Under the pieces are notes generated by a model. The model was not told where the DNA came from, did no database searches, and saw only the letters and a program-made list of their open reading frames with translations. Below, piece by piece: positions 7,436 through 14,900 of a stretch of 19,513 nt of DNA. The DNA is from CAYSLC01 sp964431545. GTDB lineage: Bacteria > Desulfobacterota > Desulfobacteria > Desulfobacterales > JAABSP01. The stretch lies in assembly GCA_964431545.1 (NCBI GenBank), contig CAYSLC010000099.1:1-19513 (forward strand), read 5' to 3'. Each line of letters begins with the position of its first letter. Position 1 is the first letter of the stretch. The position numbers and the translations under genes are program-made.

Positions 7436-7831
7436 CTACCGCTTGGAGAACTGGAACCGGGCCCGTGCGCCCCGCAGGCCGTACTTTTTCCGTTCCTTGC
7501 GGCGGGGGTCGCGCTTCACGAACCCGGCCTTTTTCAGGGTCGTCCTGAGATCGGCGTCATACTCCAGAAGCGCTCGGGTGATGCCGTGGCGGATGGCGCC
7601 CACCTGGCCGGAAATGCCGCCGCCCCGGACGCTGACCCGGATGTCGAAGGCCTCTTTGTTATTGGTGAGGACCAGGGGCTGGGTCAAGAGGAGCTTGGCC
7701 GATTCCGTGGGGAAATAGTCCTCCAGGGTTCGGTTGTTGATGGTGATGGTGCCGTTGCCCGGCATCAGCCAGGTTCGGGCGACGGAGGTCTTTCGCCTCC
7801 CGGTGGCGTAGTACGTGTTTTCCGTTTCCAT
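7436..7831 (-). CDS. rpsI: 30S ribosomal protein S9
   Basis: A 131-residue protein, the usual length for bacterial S9, a small-subunit protein whose C-terminal tail reaches the P-site tRNA. Diagnostic features are the start YYATGRRKTSVART, the central VRGGGISGQVGAIRHGITRAL, and the C-terminal arginine/lysine run with KYGLRGARARFQFSKR ending in the conserved SKR. ATG 7831 has a GGAG Shine-Dalgarno six bases upstream. It is the second gene of the conserved rplM-rpsI pair, 42 bases after rplM. Confidence 0.98.
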   Translation of the reverse strand: METENTYYATGRRKTSVARTWLMPGNGTITINNRTLEDYFPTESAKLLLTQPLVLTNNKEAFDIRVSVRGGGISGQVGAIRHGITRALLEYDADLRTTLKKAGFVKRDPRRKERKKYGLRGARARFQFSKR

Positions 7832-7873
7832 GGAATTCTCCGGTCGTCCGTAAACGTATATGGTGGTTGGCGC

Positions 7874-8308
7874 TTAGATGGTCAGTGTCTCGGGTTGTTG
7901 GGCCTCGTGGGGGTGGCGGTCTCCGCTGTAGACCTTCAGCTTTTTGAAGAGCTTGCGCCCCAGCCGGTTCTTGGGGAGCATCCCCTTGACGGCGAACCGG
8001 ATGATCTCCTCCGGCTTCTTCTCCATCAGTTTTCCGGCATTGATCGCTTTGAGGCCGCCGATGTATCCGCTGTGGCGGTAGTAGGTCTTCTGCGTGAGTT
8101 TTCTGCCGGAAAGGACGATTTTGTCCGCGTTGATGACGATCACGTGATCCCCCAGGTCCGCGTGGGGGGTGAACAGCGGCTTGTGTTTTCCCCGGAGGCG
8201 GGAGGCGACGGTGCTGGCCAGCCGGCCGAGCACGGCGCCCTCGGCGTCCACGAGAAACCACTTGTCGTCATTGTCCTTCTGGGTCGCGCTGTAGGTGTAT
8301 TTCTTCAC
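7874..8308 (-). CDS. rplM: 50S ribosomal protein L13
   Basis: A 144-residue protein, close to the usual 142, of the large ribosomal subunit, where it is an early assembly protein. Typical L13 stretches are YSATQKD near the start, WFLVDAEGAVLGRLAS, HADLGDHVIVINADKIVLSG, YYRHSGYIGG and MLPKNRLGRKLFKKLKVYSG. The start is GTG at 8308, chosen because AGGAGT (8321-8316) sits 7 bases upstream and because the protein then begins MKKYTYSATQ like other L13 proteins. Longer in-frame versions would run into the leader. It is transcribed with rpsI from a promoter at 8438-8466. Confidence 0.97.
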   Translation of the reverse strand: MKKYTYSATQKDNDDKWFLVDAEGAVLGRLASTVASRLRGKHKPLFTPHADLGDHVIVINADKIVLSGRKLTQKTYYRHSGYIGGLKAINAGKLMEKKPEEIIRFAVKGMLPKNRLGRKLFKKLKVYSGDRHPHEAQQPETLTI

Positions 8309-8315
8309 GGCGTTC

Positions 8316-8321
8316 ACTCCT
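8316..8321 (-). promoter_or_regulatory. Ribosome binding site fixing the GTG start of rplM
   Basis: AGGAGT on the - strand, 7 bases before GTG 8308. It is the only strong Shine-Dalgarno in the leader and decides the start codon. Confidence 0.8.
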
Positions 8322-8361
8322 GTACGATATAGAATCCGGTTTTGATAAACAAAAAATCTTC

Positions 8362-8427
8362 GGGTGTCAACCAGAAAATCAGGCACCTCTCCCCACCGCG
8401 TCCGGGAGACGGGCCGAATTGACACCC
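8362..8427 (-). promoter_or_regulatory. Structured 5' leader of rplM-rpsI mRNA
   Basis: In the predicted ~123-base leader, a perfect 9-bp inverted repeat (GGGTGTCAA at 8427-8419 and TTGACACCC at 8370-8362, - strand) encloses a second perfect 6-bp stem (TCTCCC/GGGAGA, 8409-8404 and 8393-8388). Six T's follow within a few bases (8356-8351). The layout would suit an autoregulatory protein-binding leader or an attenuator, but no comparison is possible here. Confidence 0.45.
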
Positions 8428-8447
8428 TAAACGAACACCTATATAAT
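8419..8447 (+). promoter_or_regulatory. Perfect consensus sigma70 promoter for the CYTH gene
   Basis: TTGACA (8419-8424), exactly 17 bp, TATAAT (8442-8447): both hexamers and the spacing match consensus. The start would be near 8454, leaving about 83 leader bases before ATG 8537. The same bases overlap the rplM promoter on the other strand. Confidence 0.8.
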
Positions 8448-8466
8448 ACTTTTCAACAATTGACAA
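8438..8466 (-). promoter_or_regulatory. Promoter of rplM-rpsI, overlapping the CYTH promoter
   Basis: On the - strand TTGTCA (8466-8461), 17 bp, TATAGG (8443-8438); TATATA two bases earlier is an alternative -10. Its -10 region overlaps the + strand TATAAT at 8442-8447, so the two divergent promoters share bases. Confidence 0.6.
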
Positions 8467-8536
8467 CCCTTTTTTCTTCGATCCCTTCGCCTTCGGGACG
8501 GCCGGGGATCCGCCACCGGTTTTCAAGGGAGACGCC

Positions 8537-9148
8537 ATGCCGACGGAAGTGGAAGTCAAATTTCGAATCGAGGACCGGCCCAACGTCCGAGAACGGATCA
8601 TCGGCCTCGGGGCGCGAAGCGAGGGCCGCCATTTCGAGACCAATATCCGGTACGAGGACCCCGACCGGCCGCTGCTCAACCGGAACGCCCTGCTCCGACT
8701 GCGCCGGGACCGGCGGGCCCGGCTCACCTACAAGTCGCCGGGCCGGGAAAAGGACGGTCAGTTCAAGGTCCGGCGGGAGCTGGAGGTGGAGGTGAGCGAT
8801 TTCGATACCATGGACCGCCTCCTCAAGGCATTGGGGTTCGAGCAGGTCCAGGTCTACGAGAAGCGGCGGGAGACACTGGCCCTGGATGGGACGGAGTTCT
8901 GCCTCGACACCATGCCCTTCGGCGAGTTTCTGGAGATCGAAGGGGCGCCCGGGGAGATCCGGCGCTTCGCCCGGGCCCTGGGACTCCCCTGGGGCAGCCG
9001 GATTCTCACCAACTACCTGTCGATCTTCGGACGGATCCGGCAGGCCCTGGACCTGCCCTTCACCGACGTCACCTTCGACAACTTCGATGGCGTGGGTCCG
9101 CTGGATCTGGCTCCTCTCCTGTCCGATCTCCAGGCCGGCGGCGGATAG
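8537..9148 (+). CDS. CYTH domain protein (class IV adenylate cyclase/triphosphatase family)
   Basis: A 203-residue protein of the CYTH triphosphate tunnel family, whose members make cAMP from ATP (CyaB type) or hydrolyse thiamine triphosphate or inorganic triphosphate. The signature ExExK is at residues 4-8 (EVEVK). The rest of the tunnel's charged strands are visible: LRLRRDRRARLTYKSP, VRRELEVEV, EKRRETLALDG and FLEIEG. The length fits CyaB-like single-domain proteins, with an extra ~25 residues at the C-terminus. ATG 8537 is preceded by AAGGGAG six bases upstream. It is transcribed alone from a consensus promoter and ends nine bases before the convergent methyltransferase gene. Which triphosphate it uses cannot be told from the sequence. 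Confidence 0.88.
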   Translation: MPTEVEVKFRIEDRPNVRERIIGLGARSEGRHFETNIRYEDPDRPLLNRNALLRLRRDRRARLTYKSPGREKDGQFKVRRELEVEVSDFDTMDRLLKALGFEQVQVYEKRRETLALDGTEFCLDTMPFGEFLEIEGAPGEIRRFARALGLPWGSRILTNYLSIFGRIRQALDLPFTDVTFDNFDGVGPLDLAPLLSDLQAGGG

Positions 9149-9157
9149 GCGGCGGGG

Positions 9158-9768
9158 TCAGCCCGCCGGTCGGGGGATCTCCCCCGCCGTCCGCCGCCGA
9201 AGGACCCCCAGGGTCCCGGTCATGGCCTCCTTCCGGAACAGTCCCGATCCCACCGCCAGCTTGTAGATCTGCCGGGGGGCTTGTCCGCCCTCCTCCGGGC
9301 GGTCGAAGATGTCGTGGATGAGGAGATATCCGCCGGGGATGATGTGGCGGGACCAGCAGCTGTAGTCGGTGAAGACGGCGGCATAGGAGTGTCCGCCGTC
9401 GATGAAGACCAGGCTGAGGGGGGTGGCCCAGGACCGGGCCGCCAGGGAGGAGGCGCAGACGATCGGAACCACCGTGTCGGTCAGCCCGGCTTGCTCCACT
9501 GTTTTCCGGAAGAAAGGCAACGTGTCGATGCGACCCCGCCGGGGGTCGAACAGGTCCGGATCGAAATATTCCTCTCCGGGTTGCTGCTCCTCGGATCCCC
9601 GGTGGTGATCCACGGAGAAGAGGACGCCGCCGTTATCCCGGCATCCGGCGCCCAGAAACAGGGTCGATTTGCCGCAGTAGCTCCCCACCTCCAGGCACGG
9701 GCCCCATCGGCTGGCGGTCCTGGCCAGTCGGTGGAGGCGCTCCCCTTCCGCCGGGTCGAGAAACCCCT
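9158..9768 (-). CDS. Class I SAM-dependent methyltransferase, N-terminus lost in the gap
   Basis: At least 203 residues, open from the scaffold gap to the TGA at 9160-9158. Next to the gap the frame reads GFLDPAEGERLHRLAR and then LEVGSYCGKSTLFLG. The latter is the glycine-rich SAM-binding motif I, with the acidic end of strand 1 at LE. The later VFIDGGHSYAAV...IIPGGYLLIHD block is typical of the methyltransferase 24-like family often annotated beside sugar or cephalosporin hydroxylases. The true start is probably the GTG at 9932 beyond the gap, overlapping the ftsK stop (see that entry). A GTG at 9688 lies inside motif I and cannot be the real start. The substrate is unknown. It is the last visible gene of the plsC-rnj-ftsK operon. 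Confidence 0.8.
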
Positions 9769-9868
9769 NNNNNNNNNNNNNNNNNNNNNNNNNNNNNNNN
9801 NNNNNNNNNNNNNNNNNNNNNNNNNNNNNNNNNNNNNNNNNNNNNNNNNNNNNNNNNNNNNNNNNNNN
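9769..9868. other. Scaffold gap of exactly 100 N
   Basis: One hundred N's, the customary placeholder for a gap of unknown size. It interrupts the methyltransferase gene and borders a 12-bp tandem repeat, a common reason for assembly failure. Confidence 0.99.
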
Positions 9869-9916
9869 GGTCGATCAATGGGTCGATCAAGGGGCTGATC
9901 AATGGGTCGATCGCCA
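9869..9916. repeat. 12-bp tandem repeat, four units, abutting the gap
   Basis: Units at 9869-9880, 9881-9892, 9893-9904 and 9905-9916 follow the pattern GGTCGATCAATG with a few changes. Read on the - strand each unit encodes I-(D/S)-P-L in frame with the GTG at 9932. More copies may lie in the gap. Confidence 0.85.
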
Positions 9917-9932
9917 CGGGGTCCGGTTTCAC
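9869..9932 (-). CDS. Start of the gene downstream of ftsK, probably the methyltransferase N-terminus
   Basis: GTG at 9932 overlaps the ftsK TGA (9931-9929) as GTGA, with GGAGG in the ftsK 3' end as Shine-Dalgarno. The 21 visible codons read MKPDPVAIDPLISPLIDPLID, running into the gap. Translational coupling to ftsK and the lack of room for another gene make this the likely N-terminus of the methyltransferase. With the placeholder taken as 100 bases the two frames do not join, but the placeholder length carries no information. Confidence 0.6.
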
Positions 9933-12133
9933 GGCGCCTCCTCGTATCCCCTCACCAGGACCTCCCGGTGTTTCACCCCGTCCGAGGGTCCCACGATCCC
10001 CTCCCTTTCCATCATTTCGATGATCCGGGCCGCGCGGTTGTATCCGATCCGCAGGTGGCGCTGAACCATCGATATGGAGGCCTGCCGGGTTTCGGTGACC
10101 AGGGCCACCGCATCGTCGTACCGCTCATCATACTCCTCCTCCCCTTCATTGGATGCCTCTTTCGCGGGCGCCTCCAGGACCGAGTGGTCGTAATCGGGGG
10201 CGGCCTGTGCCCGCAAAAAATCGGTGACCCGGGTGAGTTCCTCCTCGGAGATGTACGCCCCGTGGATCCGCTGGAGCCTGGCGGTGCCCGGGGGCAGGAA
10301 GAGGAGGTCCCCCTCCCCCAGGAGGGCCTCGGCCCCGTTGGTGTCGATGATGGTCCTGGAGTCGGTCCTGGAGGAGACCTGATAGGTGAGCCGGGTGGGG
10401 AAGTTGGCCTTGATGATGCCGGTGAGGACGTCCACCGAAGGCCGCTGGGTGGCCAGGATCAGATGGATCCCGGCGGCCCGGGCCATCTGGGCGAGGCGGG
10501 TGAGCGCCACCTCCACATCCCTGGAGGAGACCATCATCAGGTCGGCCAGCTCGTCGATGATGATCACGATATAGGGGAGGTGCTCCGGCGGTGGCTCCCC
10601 GTCCGGTATCTCCACCCCCTTGGCCCGTTTCCGGTTGTACTGGGCGATGTTCCGCACCTTGAGTTTCGACAGGAGTTCATACCGCCGCTCCATCTCCTTG
10701 ACCGCCCAGAACAGGGCGTTGGTCGCCTTTTTGACGTCCGTGACCACCGGCGTGATCAGGTGGGGGATCCCGTCGTAGATCGACAGCTCGATCCGTTTGG
10801 GGTCGACCATGATCAGCTTCACCTCCTCCGGATTCGACTTGTAGAGGAAGCTGCAGATCATGGCGTTGAGCCCCACGCTCTTACCGGTGCCCGTGGCCCC
10901 CGCGATGAGCAGATGGGGCATCTTCTCCAGTTCCGCCACCACCGGGTTTCCCACGATGTCCTTGCCCAGGCACAGGGAGAGCCGGGACTTGGCCGTTTGG
11001 AAGACCTCCGAGGAGACCACGTCCTTGAGCCGGACCATCTCGCGCTGGCCGTTGGGGATCTCGATGCCGATGACCGCCTTGCCGGGGATGGGGGCGACGA
11101 TCCGAACGCTCATCGCCTTGAGGGCCAGGGCGAGGTCGTCGGAGAGGTTGACCACCTTGTTGATTTTGATGCCGGGGGCCGGGGCGTACTCAAAGGTGGT
11201 GATCACCGGGCCGGGGGTGGCCGCCACCACCTGGCCGCGGACCCCGAAATCCTCCAGTTTCTGTTCCAGCAGTTCCGATTGACCCTTGAGATGGGCCTCG
11301 TCCACGGAGGGGGGGCGCTGGTCCGGTTCCCGAAGAAAGGCGACGGCCGGCAGCTTGAAACCGTTCTTGTTGCTCGGGGGATCCGGGGGGAAATATTCGA
11401 TCTCCCGGGGTCTGGGGGTGACGATCTTCCCCGGCAGGTCCGGGGTCCGGATCTTGATGCCGCCGTCCTCCCCCGCGGGGCCGGGGGGCTCTTCGGGCTG
11501 GAAGGCCGGCGGCGTTTCGGCCGGCACGGGGGGCGCCGCTTTCATCCGATTCCGGCGCGCCTCCACCGCGCGGGACAGCAGGTAGAGGTGGGCGGAGACG
11601 GCTCTGAGAAGCCGGGCGCAGAACCGGGCGAAGGCGGTGAAGGAGAAGCCGGTCACCATCATGAATCCCAGCACCCAGAGGGTCAGCAGGATCACCAGCC
11701 CGCCGAAGACGTTGGAATACCGGACCAGGAAAGCGTTGACGGGGTATCCCACGATGCCCGCCGACGGCAGCCGGGTGCCGAACCAGGTGAAGTGGTCCCC
11801 GCCGAATCCGAAGAGCGCGCCGGTGGAGATGATCAGCAGGAGGCCGCCGGCCGTGATGACGGGAAGGGGCCGGGGCTCGGGATTCCGGAGGGTGTGGAGA
11901 CTGATGTAGAGGATCAGCGGAGGGAGCCAGAAGGCCCCCAGGCCGAAGAGGCCGATGACGAACCCGGCGGTGTGCGCGCCGAAGAGGCCGAAAAGGTTCC
12001 GGACCTCCTCCGCCGACCGGGCGTTGTGGATGGAGGGGTCGGACGGATGGTAGGAGAGGAGGCTCACCAGGATGAAGACCACCACGAAGACCAGGCCGAT
12101 GGCCAGGATCTCCTTGCGCAACAAGTCCCGCAT
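9929..12133 (-). CDS. ftsK: DNA translocase FtsK/SpoIIIE
   Basis: A 734-residue inner-membrane ATPase that pumps chromosomal DNA through the closing septum and helps resolve chromosome dimers. The N-terminus has about four membrane helices (roughly 10-28, 50-80, 92-112, 140-165). A Pro-rich linker runs to ~250 and the alpha domain from ~275 to 390. The motor has Walker A GATGTGKS (412-419) and Walker B VIIIDELAD (523-531), plus LATQRPSVDVLTG and PTRLTYQVSSRTDSRTI. The C-terminal gamma winged helix (~671-730) is intact and would read the orienting DNA sequence. The linker is short, as in SpoIIIE-size proteins rather than E. coli FtsK. ATG 12133 lies 6 bases after the rnj stop, so it is in the same operon. 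The next gene overlaps it by GTGA. Confidence 0.97.
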   Translation of the reverse strand: MRDLLRKEILAIGLVFVVVFILVSLLSYHPSDPSIHNARSAEEVRNLFGLFGAHTAGFVIGLFGLGAFWLPPLILYISLHTLRNPEPRPLPVITAGGLLLIISTGALFGFGGDHFTWFGTRLPSAGIVGYPVNAFLVRYSNVFGGLVILLTLWVLGFMMVTGFSFTAFARFCARLLRAVSAHLYLLSRAVEARRNRMKAAPPVPAETPPAFQPEEPPGPAGEDGGIKIRTPDLPGKIVTPRPREIEYFPPDPPSNKNGFKLPAVAFLREPDQRPPSVDEAHLKGQSELLEQKLEDFGVRGQVVAATPGPVITTFEYAPAPGIKINKVVNLSDDLALALKAMSVRIVAPIPGKAVIGIEIPNGQREMVRLKDVVSSEVFQTAKSRLSLCLGKDIVGNPVVAELEKMPHLLIAGATGTGKSVGLNAMICSFLYKSNPEEVKLIMVDPKRIELSIYDGIPHLITPVVTDVKKATNALFWAVKEMERRYELLSKLKVRNIAQYNRKRAKGVEIPDGEPPPEHLPYIVIIIDELADLMMVSSRDVEVALTRLAQMARAAGIHLILATQRPSVDVLTGIIKANFPTRLTYQVSSRTDSRTIIDTNGAEALLGEGDLLFLPPGTARLQRIHGAYISEEELTRVTDFLRAQAAPDYDHSVLEAPAKEASNEGEEEYDERYDDAVALVTETRQASISMVQRHLRIGYNRAARIIEMMEREGIVGPSDGVKHREVLVRGYEEAP

Positions 12134-12139
12134 GGGCCG

Positions 12140-13789
12140 CTACACTTCCAGGACGAAGGGGAGGATCACCGGCCGGCGCATGATGGTGAAGGTGAAGTAC
12201 CTCCTCAGATCCTGCTGGAGGCGGGTCCGGATCTTGTGGATCCGGTCCGGGACCTCGGGGCCGATGTCCTCCACGGCCTCCAGGACCACGCAGATGGCGT
12301 CGTCGAGCAGGTGGCCGGTCTCGGTTTCGAAGACGAACCCCCGGGAGACGATCTCGGGCCCGTAGACCACGATCCCCGTCTCCTCGTCGAAGGCGAGGGT
12401 CACTGCGACGAACCCCTCCTCGGAGAGGGCCCGGCGCTCCTTGAGAATCGACCGGCCCACATCCCCGATCCCCTTGCCGTCCACCAGGACCCGCCCGGTC
12501 TCGACGGGATCGAGCACCCGGCCGCCCTCGGCGTCGAACTCGATCACCTGCCCGTTCTGGGCCAGAAGGACGTGGTCCTCCGCCACCCCCATCTCCCGGG
12601 CCAGCCGGGCATGGTGGACCAGATGTCGGTACTCGCCGTGGATGGGGACGAAGTACCGGGGCCGGGTCAGGTTGATCATCATCTTGAGTTCTTCCTGGAA
12701 GGCGTGGCCCGAGACGTGGATGTCCGAGATGTTCTCGTAAATAACGTCGGCGCCCCGCCGGAAGAGGTTGTTGATGATCTTGGCGATGGCCTTCTCGTTT
12801 CCCGGGATGAACTTGGAGGAGAGGATCACCGTGTCCCCCTCCCGGATCTTGATCTGCTTGTGGATGCCGGTGGCCATCCGGGCCAGGGCCGACATGGGCT
12901 CCCCCTGGCTGCCGGTGGTGATGATCACCACCTCCCGATCCGCCAGCCCCTTGACGTCGTTGATGTCCACCCGCATCTCGTCGTCGTAGGTCAGGTGGCC
13001 CAGGCCCCGGGCGATGTCGGCCGTGATCTCGATGCTCCGGCCGCTGATGACGATCTTCCGGCCGGTCTCCCCCGCGATGTCGATGATCTGCTGGATCCGG
13101 GGGATGCTGGAGGCGAAGAGGGCGACGATGATCCGCCCCCCGCTCTCCCCGATGATCTTCCGGAGGGTCTCCCCGATCTTCCGGTCCGAGATGGTGTACC
13201 CCTCCTTCTCCACGTTGGTGGAGTCGGACATCAGGCAGAGGACCCCCTCCTCCCCGAACCGGGCGAAGCGGTTGACGTCCGTGACGATTCCGCCGACGGA
13301 GGGGTAGGAGATCTTGAAATCCCCGGTATGGATGATCCGTCCCCAGGGGGTCCGGATGGCGAGCCCCACCCCGTCCAGGACGCTGTGGCTCACCTGGATG
13401 AAGGAGAGGTCGAAGGAGCCGAGGCGGAGGTCCCGCCCCGGCGAGATCTCCCGCAGGGTGGTGGTCCCCAGCATCTCCCGCTCGTCGAGCTTGTGGCGCA
13501 CCAGGCCCAGCGTGAAGGGAGTCCCGTAGACCGGGACGTTGACCTCCCGGAGCAGATAGGGAAGGGCCCCGATGTGATCCTCGTGGGCGTGGGTCAGGAC
13601 GATGCCGGTGACTTTGGACTTCCGCTGTTTGATATATTCCATGTCGGGGATGACGAAGTCGACCCCCAGCATGTAGTCCTCGGGGAACATGAGGCCGGCG
13701 TCGATGACGAAAAGTTCGTCCTTCCCCTCGGCCACCATCATGTTGAGGCCGATCTCCCCCAGCCCCCCGAGCGGGATGAGCCTCACCAT
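12140..13789 (-). CDS. rnj: Ribonuclease J
   Basis: A 549-residue metallo-beta-lactamase/beta-CASP nuclease with endonuclease and 5'-3' exonuclease activity in mRNA decay and rRNA maturation. It starts MVRLIPLGGLGEIGLN, typical of the family. The zinc motif HAHEDH is at 67-72, followed by SHSVLDGVGLAI and HTGDFK (metal Asp). The beta-CASP region has GSQGEPMSALARMA, and SGHAFQEELKMMINLTRPRYFVPIHGEYRHL contains the last metal and phosphate ligands. The C-terminal domain (~450-549) is present. ATG 13789 overlaps the plsC stop by 7 bases, with GGGGGA a few bases upstream inside plsC, so translation is probably coupled. Only one paralogue is visible here. Confidence 0.97.
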   Translation of the reverse strand: MVRLIPLGGLGEIGLNMMVAEGKDELFVIDAGLMFPEDYMLGVDFVIPDMEYIKQRKSKVTGIVLTHAHEDHIGALPYLLREVNVPVYGTPFTLGLVRHKLDEREMLGTTTLREISPGRDLRLGSFDLSFIQVSHSVLDGVGLAIRTPWGRIIHTGDFKISYPSVGGIVTDVNRFARFGEEGVLCLMSDSTNVEKEGYTISDRKIGETLRKIIGESGGRIIVALFASSIPRIQQIIDIAGETGRKIVISGRSIEITADIARGLGHLTYDDEMRVDINDVKGLADREVVIITTGSQGEPMSALARMATGIHKQIKIREGDTVILSSKFIPGNEKAIAKIINNLFRRGADVIYENISDIHVSGHAFQEELKMMINLTRPRYFVPIHGEYRHLVHHARLAREMGVAEDHVLLAQNGQVIEFDAEGGRVLDPVETGRVLVDGKGIGDVGRSILKERRALSEEGFVAVTLAFDEETGIVVYGPEIVSRGFVFETETGHLLDDAICVVLEAVEDIGPEVPDRIHKIRTRLQQDLRRYFTFTIMRRPVILPFVLEV

Positions 13790-14508
13790 CGGGCCGTCCC
13801 CCGGCGTTTCGATTCGAAGGTCCCCACGATGGCCTCGCGGACGGTATCGATCAGGAGATCCTTGGTCTTCCGGGTGTAATCGCTCGTCCGGATGGGGGGG
13901 CGGATCTCCACGTTCACGTCCCCCCGGCGGATCTTGATCTGGTTTTTGGGCATGATGTGGCGGGTCCCCGTCACGACGATGGGGATCACCGGGACCCCCG
14001 AGTCCACCGCCATGATGAACCCCCCCTTTTTAAAGGGCCGGATGGTGCCGTCGCCGCTCCGGGTGCCCTCCGGGAAAATGAGGACGGAGACGCCGTTCCG
14101 GATGATCCGGGAGGCCCGCTTGAGACTTTCGAAGGCCGATTTCCGGTCGGAGCGGTCGATGCTGATGTAGCCGGCCCGGGCCATGGCGTATCCGAAGACG
14201 GGGATGCCGAAGAGTTCGTGTTTGGCCAGCCACCGGAACTGTCCCGGCAGGTGAGCCAGGAGCACCGGAATGTCGAAGTGGCTCTGGTGGTTGGCCATGT
14301 AGACATGGGACCGTCCGTCGTCCAGGTGTCCCATCCCCCGGACCCGGACCCGAACGCCGCTCACCGCCAGGATCGATTTGGCCCAGATCCGGGCCACCTT
14401 GTGGGGGATATTGCCGTTCCGGTCCAGAAAGGAGAGGATAATGGTCATCACCCCCATGAAGAGGGTGACAGAGATGGTCCAGATGATGACGACGGTGGTT
14501 CGGAGCAT
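13783..14508 (-). CDS. plsC: 1-acyl-sn-glycerol-3-phosphate acyltransferase
   Basis: A 241-residue membrane-associated acyltransferase that converts lysophosphatidic acid to phosphatidic acid in phospholipid synthesis. Motif I is NHQSHFD (H74 and D79 form the HX4D catalytic pair), block III is FPEGTRS (145-151), and VPVIPIVVTG is block IV. An N-terminal hydrophobic helix (~5-27) anchors it to the membrane. ATG 14508 directly follows the TAG of the upstream small gene (14511-14509) with no gap, and the stop overlaps rnj by 7 bases. A lyso-lipid acyltransferase of slightly different specificity cannot be excluded. Confidence 0.93.
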   Translation of the reverse strand: MLRTTVVIIWTISVTLFMGVMTIILSFLDRNGNIPHKVARIWAKSILAVSGVRVRVRGMGHLDDGRSHVYMANHQSHFDIPVLLAHLPGQFRWLAKHELFGIPVFGYAMARAGYISIDRSDRKSAFESLKRASRIIRNGVSVLIFPEGTRSGDGTIRPFKKGGFIMAVDSGVPVIPIVVTGTRHIMPKNQIKIRRGDVNVEIRPPIRTSDYTRKTKDLLIDTVREAIVGTFESKRRGTARW

Positions 14509-14844
14509 CTATACGGCGATCTCCAGCTTCTCGAGCATGGCGTCGGCCACGGCCATCAGCCAGTTGCGCTGGTCTTCCGTGGCATATTGGATGCAGGCGC
14601 ACCGGATCCGCTCCCGGGTGCGGACCAGGAATTCACAGACCAGCTTGGTTTCCTCCAGTTCCAGGGCGAAGAAGAAGGGGCCGCAATCTCCCTGGTGGGC
14701 GGTCTGGGGCTCCGCGAGCTTCTCGCGGTCCAGGGGCAGCCAGTAGAGACCGTCGACACCGGAGTCCCCGAGGGTCTCGTCGAGGTAGGTTTTGAGCCGG
14801 GCGTGGTCCTCCAGCCGGAGTTCGTCGATAACGTATTGTTTCAT
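14509..14844 (-). CDS. Conserved-looking small hypothetical protein, first gene of the plsC-rnj-ftsK operon
   Basis: A 111-residue acidic soluble protein beginning MKQYVIDELRLEDHARLK. It has no signal peptide or membrane helix. I do not recognise the family. It has a well-ordered alpha/beta look: helix at ~11-25, strand GLYWLPLD, strand PFFFALELEETKLVCEFLVR, then CACIQYAT and a final helix. Cysteines at 53, 69, 82 and 84 could bind metal or be incidental. The longer open frame upstream (to 15258) is rejected because it runs through the divergent GerMN gene. The start at 14844 has only a weak Shine-Dalgarno (GGCGGA). Its stop touches the plsC ATG, so it is probably co-transcribed with plsC. 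Confidence 0.7.
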   Translation of the reverse strand: MKQYVIDELRLEDHARLKTYLDETLGDSGVDGLYWLPLDREKLAEPQTAHQGDCGPFFFALELEETKLVCEFLVRTRERIRCACIQYATEDQRNWLMAVADAMLEKLEIAV

Positions 14845-14900
14845 AATCCGCCAACCTACCATAGATTCCGGAGGACGGCAACAGTGATGTTTTCCGCCCC

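Noticed and set aside
8309..8425. Longer L13 starting upstream of GTG 8308
   Set aside because: L13 proteins begin at the MKxYS-like segment, and AGGAGT is placed for GTG 8308. The upstream part is the leader.
9769..9868. Taking the 100 N as a true length to judge the methyltransferase frame
   Set aside because: Exactly 100 N is a standard placeholder, so a frame mismatch across it means nothing.
9902..13879. A 1325-codon open frame on the + strand, antisense to ftsK and rnj
   Set aside because: The - strand clearly encodes FtsK and RNase J with all motifs. The antisense frame is Asp/Gly/Pro/His-rich with no recognisable domain, as expected opposite GC-rich genes.
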